A DNA stretch of 64,000 bases from Siphonodentalium dalli (taxonomy: Eukaryota; Mollusca; Scaphopoda; Gadilida; Siphonodentaliidae), in assembly GCA_032622095.1 (NCBI GenBank), contig CP136066.1, positions 105,549,319 through 105,613,318 on the forward strand, written 5' to 3'. Made by a program: the position numbers and the translations under genes. Positions 55,548-64,000 of the stretch are shown here, one piece after another (position 1 is the first letter of the stretch; every line of letters starts with the position of its first letter). The notes below the pieces were generated by a model. The model was not told where the DNA came from and searched no databases. It saw only the letters and a program-made list of their open reading frames with translations.

Positions 55548-56345
55548 ACAACAAACATGCCTGTACAAATTGTTCCCTTCCCCTTAAAGTGGTGCAGAGA
55601 TGACTAATTTAACATTTATGGACATGGAAATATTTTTAGAAACTTAATCTTCCAGAATTGTCATAGCGAGATCATCAAATTTATGGATTCAATAAAAGGC
55701 AGAGAAATTATCTAGTGAAAGTATTTATTTTTGCAGGAAAATAAACTATTATGATGTTTTGGACACATCCTTCAAAATTATCACTTCCTGGTTTTCAAAA
55801 GAAAATCCATGTTCTGTACCAAAGTGAATCCCTTTGAACTAATCAGCCAGTGAGTGTACTACATGTATCACAATACTAGCTTTCCGTTTTTGTGATTTTT
55901 ATAAGGATTTTAACTACAGTTTGATTTAGTTTAGTTTTTATAAATGTGTTTCCTGTTCAAAAACATATGAGTTATCCCCTTTGATTTCCAAAAATACGTA
56001 TAACTCAGAAAATATGTCCAGTTTCCTATAAATTCAAATCAGTGGCAACAAATTTTTCGATTTGTTTGAAATGCGAGGATCTTGTATTTCTGTGAATGTT
56101 GTAAAATTTGTCAACTCAGCAGTTCTCATGAACTTATTTAAATATGTATTACACACATAACATTATTATTCATTAAAGGATAGGGTGGTTAGCAATGAAA
56201 CACTATGACCAGGCATGCCATCTTAGATACTTATATTTTTTGGGCATGGACAGGTGCAGATAATGGGCCCCGTTTCAAACAGGAGATAGTCAGGATATCC
56301 CCCCCCCCCCCCCAATATCTGACTTTAAAACTACCATATACCAAG

Positions 56346-56599
56346 CCTTGAAATAGTGTGTCTGTCAAAATTGCAGAATGAGGTTCCCAGAGGGTGAATT
56401 TAGTGATGCTACCCTGTAGGTATAGCAGGCTAGCATCACCAATTCACCCTCTGGGAACCTCATTCTGCTGATGTATAAGCAGAATAATGAGGTCCCCAGA
56501 GGGTGAATTTGGTGATGCTAGCCCACTATGAGGGGTAGCATCACTAAATTCACCCTCTGGGGACCTCATTCTGCAAATGACAGGCACACTATTTCAAGG
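56346..56599. mobile_element. Family B double hairpin (two units back to back)
   Basis: Two complete hairpins, 56346-56470 and 56473-56599, share 'gcagaatgaggt...agagggtgaattt' arms. The outer ends CCTTGAAATAGTG and CACTATTTCAAGG also pair with each other. Confidence 0.8.
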
Positions 56600-57175
56600 C
56601 TTGCCAAATACAAAATCTCCCTCATTTGTGAACAAAATATAGAATTTCCTCCGTGAAGATATTCTTCAAGTCATTATGCGCCATTTGTATAATATAGGAA
56701 TAAGAAAATCTAAGAAATGTTAGATTACACTGATTTTCACATATTGACAATACTTATTCCTATTTATTTTTTGTACAGTTCTGATGGGTTAGTGCCAACT
56801 TAGTGGGACACTAATAAACAATATCATTAATTTTGGTTATTAATTAATAACTTTCAAGAATGCCACAACCATTGTCACACCCCTAATTTATCTCTGTATG
56901 ATCATTGTATAGGGATTATTAGGGAATACAACTGCATAAATTGAGTCACCCGGAAGTTCACATACTTTCTGTACATACTATATACATATTATATATATAT
57001 ATATATTCAAATATTGTCTCCATACTTGGTATGTATCTATCATGAGATATAAACTGATTGAATGAAATATAGTTTCTTTGTTTTCTAATTATAAGCTAAC
57101 AAATTTGCAAGTAGAACAAAATCAATAATAATTGAACATATGATGTTGAACATTATATATATATAAAGGATCCCC
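56600..57175. other. Stretch without recognised features
   Basis: A+T-rich; TA run at about 56991-57005. Confidence 0.4.
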
Positions 57176-57306
57176 AACGAGTTATGTTGGGATATAAGGT
57201 TTCATGAAATGAGTTTGATAGATTTGATCCGCAACGAGTCGTAGACAAGTTGTGATTTTATCAAACGAGTTTCATAAAATCTTATATCCCAACATAATGA
57301 GTTGAA
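57176..57306. repeat. Imperfect hairpin of about 130 bp
   Basis: 'aacgagttatgttgggatat' and its complement near 57287-57306, with 'tttcatgaaatgagtttgat' against 'atcaaacgagtttcataaaa'. Looks like an old foldback element. Confidence 0.7.
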
Positions 57307-58387
57307 GATCTTGTATACTACATTAAAAAAAAAATAGAGCTTTATGCCTTTTTAACAAATCAAAATCCTTAAAAATGCTGCAAAATGCATACATTTACAG
57401 TGTTGGCTGAGATGCTCAACAACCGTATATGACAGTATTGCCCGCTCTGGGGCTGGTGATGGAAAATATAGTCCCCCAATTTGCCTCCTTGTTTTTGTGT
57501 CTATTTTCGTTTGTTTACAAGAATTTAACTTTAATAAACAAAGTGATAATTTTGCATTGTATGGTGTTGGTGTCATGCGTGGTTTTTCAAAATAGTATTA
57601 ATCTGCCTGAATCAATGTAAAGATGCTCGGTCATTTGGTGGCGTGATGCCAAGTGATATGTAACTAGTCACTAGTGAGAGATAAGGAAATATGTAATGGC
57701 TTTTTTAATGATATAATAGGGGTTTCATGTGATATAAATTGATTCATGATGAATGTGAAATTCATCTTTAAAGTGCATCTTACATTTATAAAAATCATTC
57801 AGACCACCTTTAATTCTAGTCAACTGCAGTGATCGATAAGATGTTTTAATGTTCTTTGATTACAGACGACAAATTGAAAGTGACAAGAGGGAGATTTAGA
57901 TAAGTATAAAGTGTATATTGTGCTGCAAATATACCAAGCTGAGTTTTGAAACATAAGGTAGATCAAATAGATATAGTGCGTTTCAATAAAGGTTTCGAAC
58001 TGTAAAGAGCTAGGCTCGCACTAAACAGGTGACCAAAATTTAACCATCAGGTGTACTGTAGCATAAAAAAAAACTGTCTGGAGACCATTATTCCATTATG
58101 GTCCCAAATGACCAGTAGGCTATACATGTATACCATAGCCCTGTTAATTAGCAGAAATTTGTCTATGATAAGAAATTGTCTAGGTCAGAAATTGTTCTTC
58201 GGCTAAATATCCTAGGATCCGCATAGTTGCATGCTCTATGGTACTATGCTCTACACAATTATATAACTTTAGTCTACAATTGGAACTTGGTCCATTATCA
58301 TAACAATGCATGGCAAACTAGCTTTTGTTTGGGTCGGCCTGGTTTAAAATTGCTGATTTAATATCAAGATAATCATTTTACCTCAGT

Positions 58388-58605
58388 ACAGGTAATGCCC
58401 TAAATAATCGCCTCCTTAACCACAGCAGATTTATTGGTAACTTGTCAGGATTTTTGTCGGAAATATGGCTTGTTGCCATTCATCGGAAAGCTCTCAATGA
58501 GAGCTTTCCGAATGAATGGCAACAAGCCATATTTCCGACTAAATCCTGAAAAGTTACCCATAATTCTGCTTTGGTTAAGGAGTCGATTATTTAGAACATT
58601 ACTGT
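58388..58605. mobile_element. Family C hairpin copy 4
   Basis: Arms from 'caggtaatgccctaaataat' to 'attatttagaacattactgt', complementary almost throughout. TA flanks partly decayed. Confidence 0.8.
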
Positions 58606-59064
58606 AGTCCTTATTATCAGTAGAACTGTTGCTGTCTGCACACTTCCACGCTGCAACATTACTTATAAGACAAATATGTCTCCAGTAATTTATTTCAATT
58701 TTGCACAAAACATTGGCAGGCTCTGTAATTTTCCTAGGCTATAGAAAATATAGCCTACTAGCCCATGAAATTTCGTTTTTGCCCTAGCTGAGGCTTATTA
58801 ACAGGGCTGTATCCCGGGCACACAAAATTTAGGCCAAGACAGTATCCCACCTGTTGCAATATTTATAATGCTATCTTATTAAAATTATGGTGTTTTAAAG
58901 GCATCTGTGGGACCCATCTGCTTTTATGCGTAAAAGAATATATGCAACAAATGAATGAATTTGAGCCATGGATTAGTGCAAAATACACTCATGTGCTCTA
59001 TGAACGATACAAACAACCAATATGAAAATGAATAAATGGCTGGAGTCATAAATCATTCATTCAT

Positions 59065-59630
59065 ATTTATATTGCCCATGTTGTTTGCATCATTCATAGA
59101 GAACATTGGTGTATTTTGCACTAATCCATGGCTCATATTCCGTAAGTTCATCCATTTGTTGCATATATTCTTTGAGTATATAAGGAGATCTGGTCCCATG
59201 CAGAAATGGCCGGATTTACTATTTAGTATACAGTACTTACTCGTTTAACGTATCTTTAAGACTTTAAAAGTATTCACTTTAATAACAAATAATTTTACAC
59301 TGAAAATCAATGGTTAAATCAGTTTTACATTAATTAATGTCACACCTCACCCCGCGGGTGAGTGTGAACATTAATTAATTAAAACTGATTTAACCATTGA
59401 TTTTCAGTGTAAAATTATTTTGTTATTTAAAGTGAATACTTTTAAAGTCTTATAGATCGTTAAACGTGTAAGTACTGTATACTAAATAGTAATCACGGCC
59501 ATTTCTTGCATGGGATCAGTTCTCCTTATATACTATATGAATATATGCCCAACAAATGGATGAACTTACGGATTATGAGCCATGGATTAGTGCAAAATAC
59601 ACCAATGTTCTCTATAATGAGGCAAAACAA
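59065..59630. repeat. Large palindrome, arms about 270 bp
   Basis: The left arm 59065-59342 and right arm 59363-59630 are inverse. The centre is 'gtcacacctcaccccgcggg'. Arm landmarks are 'ccatggattagtgcaaaata' and 'atcaatggttaaatcagttt'. An older inverted half (58940-59010) faces the left arm. A second version begins at 63700 and is cut by the window end. Confidence 0.82.
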
Positions 59631-59750
59631 CATGGCAATTATAATATAATGAAATGTCAATGTAAAGATGCTCGGTCATTTGGTGGCGTGATGCCAAGTG
59701 ATATGTAACTAGTCACTAGTGAGAGATAAGGAAATATGTAATGGCTTTTT

Positions 59751-62345
59751 AGCTCAACTTTACTTTGTAAAGTTTGAGCTATTGCCATGGCTTTGTCGTC
59801 CGTCGTCCGTGTGTACGTGTGTGCGTGTGTACGTGTGTACGTAAGGCGTCAACAATGCAGGCTACAGGTCGTACCTTTCGTCGGATCATTATGAAATTTG
59901 TCATAGCTGTTGACATCAACATTTAGACCAGAATATTTAATTTTGGGGTCATTCGGAAAAAAAACATGGCCGCCAGTGGCCATATTGGATTTCAAAATTC
60001 AATCCATTAGCATGGGCTACAGGCCGTACTGTTTGTCTGATCTTCATGAAATTTGTCATGGATGTTAATATTGACATGTAGATGGGAACGAGTAATTTTG
60101 GGGTCATTCGGCCCAAAAACATGGCCGCCAGCAGCCATCTTGGATTTTACTCTTTGTATGACTAAATTCTTTAGCACGGGCTACAGGTCGTACTTTTAGT
60201 CTGATCATCATAAATTTTGTCAAGAATGTTAATAATGACATGTAGATGGGAACGAGTCATTTTGGGGTCATTCGGCCAAAAAACATGGCCGCCAGCAGCC
60301 ATCCTGTATTTTACTCTTTGTATGACTAAATCCTTTAGCACGGGCTACAGGTCGTACCTTTAGTCTGATCATCATAAAATTTGTCATGGCTGTTGAAATT
60401 GGAATGTAAATGGGAACGAGTCATTTTGGGGTCATTCGGACAAAAAACATGGCCGCCAGCAGCCATCTTGGATTTCAAAATTTAATCCATTAGCACGGGC
60501 CACAGGTCGTACTGTTCGTCTGATCACCATGAAATTTGTCATGGATGATGGGAACGAGTCATTTTGGGGTCATTCGGCCAAAAAACATGGCCGCCAGCAG
60601 CCATCCTGTATTTTACTCTTTGTATGACTAAATCCTTTAGCACGGGCTACAGGTCGTACCTTTAGTCTGATCATCATAAAATTTGTCATGGCTGTTGAAA
60701 TTGGAATGTAGATGGGAACGAGTCATTTTGGGGTCATTCGGACAAAAAACATGGCCGCCAGCAGCCATCTTGGATTTCAAAATTTAATCCATTAGCACGG
60801 GCCACAGGTCGTACTGTTCGTCTGATCACCATGAAATTTGTCATGGATCATAATATTGACATGTAGATGGGAACGAGTAATTTTGGGGTCATTCGGCCAA
60901 TAAACATGGCCGCCAGCAGCCATCTTCGATTTTACTCTTTGTATGACTAAATTCTTTAGCACGGGCTGCAGGTCGTACCTTTAGTCTGATCATCATAAAA
61001 TTTGTCATGGATATTAACAATGACATGTAGATGGGAACGAGTAATTTTGGGGTCATTCGGCTAAAAAACATGGTCGCCAGCAGCCATCTTGGATTTTACT
61101 CTTTGTATGACTAAATCCTTTAGCACGGGCTACAGGTCCTACTTTTAGTCTGATCATCATAAAATTTGTCATGGTTGTTGAAATTGGAATGTAGATGGGA
61201 ACGAGTCATTTTGGGGTCATTCGGACAAAAAACATGGCCGCCAGCGGCCATATTGGGTTTAAAAATTTAATCCATTAGCACGGGCCACAGGTCGTACTGT
61301 TCTTCTGATCATCATGAAATTTGTCATGGATGATAATATTGACATGTAGATGGGAATGAGTAATTTTGGGGTCATTCGGTCAAAAAACATGGCCGCCAGC
61401 AGCCATCTTGGATTTTACTCTTTGTATGACTAAATTCTTTAGCACGGGCTGCAGGTCGTACCTTTAGTCTGATCATCATAAAATGTGTCATGGATGTTAA
61501 TATTGACATGTAGATGGGAACGAGTAATTTTGGGGTCATTCGGCCAAAAAACCTGGTCGCCAGCAGCCATCTTGGATTTTACTCTTTGTATGACTAAATC
61601 CTTTAGCATGGGCTACAGGTCGTACCTTTAGTCTGATCATCATAAAATTTGTCATGGTTGTTGAAATTGGAATGTAGATGGGAACAAGTCATTTTGGGGT
61701 CATTCGGACAAAAAACATGGCCGCCAGTGGCCATCTTGGATTTAAAAATTTAATCCATTAGCACGGGCCACAGGTCGTACTGTTCGTCTGATGATCATGA
61801 AATTTGTCATGGATGATAATATTGACATGTAGATGGGAACGAGTAATTTTGGGGTCATTCGGCCCAAAAAATGGCCGCCAGCAGCCATCTTGGATTTTAC
61901 TCTTTGTATGACTAAATTCTTTAGCGCGGGCTACATGTCATACCTTTAGTCTGATCATCATAAAATTTGTCATGAATGTTAATAATGACATGTAGATGGG
62001 AACGAGTCATTTTGGGATCATTCGGCCAAAAAACATGGCCGCCAGCAGCCATCTTGGATTTTACTCTTTGTATGACTAAATTCTTTAGCATGGGCTACAG
62101 GTCGTACCTTTAGTCTGATCGTCATAAAATTTGTCATGGATGTTAACGATGACATGTAGATGGGAACGACTCATTTTGGGGTCATTCGGCCGAAATCATG
62201 GCCGCCAGCAGCCATCTTGGATTTTACTTTTCTCTTCATGTCTATAAACATGTATTAGATATTCAACTTTCCTAATGGCTCCATTGACTGTAATACATTA
62301 AATTATTCCCTTTCCAAGTTGAGCTACAGTGTCATTGACACTTTC
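59751..62345 (+). mobile_element. Pearl/Helentron-like array element, 15 units of about 160 bp, with mapped insertion site
   Basis: Head: a hairpin AGCTCAACTTTAC...GTAAAGTTTGAGCT at 59751-59780. Tail: 'gttgagctacagtgtcattg' and 'acactttca' near 62318-62345. Between them are 15 units marked by 'ctacaggtcgtac' or variants from 59858 to 62094, each with 'aacatggccgccagcagcca' and 'tcttggattttactctttgt'. The uninterrupted duplicate at 57700-57710 shows the empty site, a run of six T. No Rep/helicase. ORF 60889-61071 is a by-product. Confidence 0.82.
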
Positions 62346-63015
62346 ATTTAATGATATAATAGGGGTTTCATGTGATATAAATTGATTCATGATGAATGTG
62401 AAATTCATCTTTAAAGTGCATCTTACATTTATAAAAATCATTCAGACCACCTTTAATTCTAGTCAACTGCAGTGATCGATAAGATGTTTTAATGTTCTTT
62501 GATTACAGACGACAAATTGAAAGTACAAGAGGGAGATTTAGATAAGTATATTGTGCTGCAAATATACCAAGCTGAGTTTTGAAACATAAGGTAGATCAAA
62601 TAGATATAGTGCGTTTCAATAAAGGTTTCGAACTGTAAAGAGCTAGGCTCGCACTAAACAGGTGACCAAAATTTAACCATCAGGTGTACTGTAGCATAAA
62701 AAAAAACTGGAGACCATTATTCCATTATGGTCCCAAATGACCAGTAGGCTATACATGTATACCATAGCCCTGTTAATTAGCAGAAATTTGTCTATGATAA
62801 GAAATTGTCTAGGTCAGAAATTGTTCTTCGGCTAAATATCCTAGGATCCGCATAGTTGCATGCTCTATGGTACTATGCTCTACACAATTATATAACTTTA
62901 GTCTACAATTGGAACTTGGTCCATTATCATAACATGCATGGCAAACTAGCTTTTGTTTGGGTCGGCCTGGTTTAAAATTGCTGATTTAATATCAAGATAA
63001 TCATTTTACCTCAGT

Positions 63016-63231
63016 ACAGGTAATGCCCTAAATAATCGCCTCCTTAACCACAGCAGATTTATTGGTAACTTGTCAGGATTTTGTCGGAAATATGGCTTGT
63101 TGCCATTCATCGGAAAGCTCTCAATGAGAGCTTTCCGATGAATGGCAACAAGCCATATTTCCGACTAAATCCTGAAAAGTTACCCATAATTCTGCTTTGG
63201 TTAAGGAGTCGATTATTTAGAACATTACTGT
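63016..63231. mobile_element. Family C hairpin copy 5
   Basis: The duplicate of 58388-58605 within copy 2 of the 2-kb duplication, differing by one or two bases at the loop. The ORFs at 58445-58708 and 63107-63334 overlap these copies and share peptide for that reason. Confidence 0.82.
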
Positions 63232-64000
63232 AGTCCTTATTATCAGTAGAACTGTTGCTGTCTGCACACTTCCACGCTGCAACATTACTTATAAGACAAA
63301 TATGTCTCCAGTAATTTATTTCAATTTTGCACAAAACATTGGCAGGCTCTGTAATTTTCCTAGGCTATAGAAAATATAGCCTACTAGCCCATGAAATTTC
63401 GTTTTGCCCTAGCTGAGGCTTATTAACAGGGCTGTATCCGGGCACACAAAATTTAGGCCAAGACAGTATCCCACCTGTTGCAATATTTATAATGCTATCT
63501 TATTAAAATTATGGTGTTTTAAAGGCATCTGTGGGACCATCTGCTTTTATGCGTAAAAGAATATATGCAACAAATGAATGAATTTGAGCCATGGATTAGT
63601 GCAAAATACACTCATGTGCTCTATGAACGATACAAACAACCAATATGAAAATGAATAAATGGCTGGAGTCATAAATTCATTTCATTATATTATAATTGCC
63701 ATGTTGTTTGCATCATTCATAGAGAACATTGGTGTATTTTGCACTAATCCATGGCTCATATTCCGTAAGTTCATCCATTTGTTGCATATATTCTTTTGAG
63801 TATATAAGGAGATCTGGTCCCATGCAGAAATGGCCGGATTTACTATTTAGTATACAGTACTTACTCGTTTAACGTATCTTTAAGACTTTAATTTAAAAGT
63901 ATTCACTTTAATAACAAATAATTTTACACTGAAAATCAATGGTTAAATCAGTTTTAATTAATTAATGTCACACTCGCCCGCCCCACCCCCATGGAATCAG

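Larger units (their letters stand above)
57612..59656 (+). repeat. Tandem duplication, copy 1 (about 2.04 kb)
   Basis: Begins 'tcaatgtaaagatgctcggt', recurring at 59657, where copy 2 starts. Identity looks like 98% or more apart from small deletions near 57891 and 62530 and one-base changes. The unit includes a family C hairpin (58388-58605) and the large palindrome at 59065-59630. No supported gene. Confidence 0.88.
59657..64000 (+). repeat. Tandem duplication, copy 2, interrupted and cut by the window end
   Basis: 59657-59750 matches 57612-57705; after the array element, 62346-64000 matches 57706 to about 59365. The copy diverges at the palindrome centre ('cactcgcccgccccaccccc'). Confidence 0.88.

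Noticed and set aside
1-64000. tRNA, rRNA or spliceosomal RNA genes
   Set aside because: I looked for tRNA-like promoter boxes and known small RNA sequence and saw none that was convincing; a covariance-model scan would be decisive.

Overview
This looks like a piece of an animal nuclear genome, most likely a marine invertebrate and possibly a mollusc. It is A+T-rich, has spliced genes with long introns, and is packed with hairpin MITEs, Helitrons and arrays of roughly 160-170 bp units like the 'pearl'/Helentron-type elements described in bivalves. There are no operons, no ribosome-binding-site architecture and no CRISPR array. The taxon is an inference; only 'metazoan' is well supported, through a conserved CHURC1 gene.

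Two spliced genes can be reconstructed. (1) On the minus strand from about 27.52 kb to about 9.53 kb (possibly 6.77 kb), five phase-compatible exons (27414-27521, 18600-18913, 15852-15973, 14070-14224, 9526-9696) encode 290 codons of an unrecognised protein with many Thr-Pro motifs and a very basic C-terminal part. (2) On the plus strand, exons at 49538-49673, 53122-53195 and 55002-55091 encode the zinc-binding protein Churchill (CHURC1), lacking only a short first exon that I could not find. An uncharacterised 246-codon ORF lies at 1543-2283 (+). Two further ORFs are in one frame but broken by stops (45123-46034 minus, 37687-38508 minus). A PHD-finger fragment with a frameshift (about 40463-41019 minus) and a 5'-truncated, mutated LINE reverse transcriptase (41682-43742 plus) are also present.

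The rest is mobile DNA, and several insertions can be mapped to the base. TTAA-flanked MITEs (family A) occur at 2293, 4279, 51370 and 52911, and a further copy at 29898 is split by a 4.37-kb Helitron block (29991-34361). That block is five head-to-tail Helitron units. TA-flanked MITEs occur as an identical-length inverted pair (9882 and 18966), and a second TA-flanked hairpin family occurs five times (18092, 53913, 54377, 58388, 63016). A 4.3-kb element with inverted ends and a 6-bp target duplication spans 34616-38922. A palindrome-flanked segment lies at 39388-41522. From 57612 to the end there is a tandem duplication of about 2.04 kb, and a 2.6-kb array element (59751-62345) interrupts the second copy. 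The first copy therefore gives its empty site.

Host genes and mobile DNA meet directly in three places. A MITE fragment abuts CHURC1 exon 3 and seems to provide its 3' splice-site tract. A MITE lies 9 bases after the stop codon of the 1543-2283 ORF. The last coding bases and 3' UTR of CHURC1 are locally duplicated.
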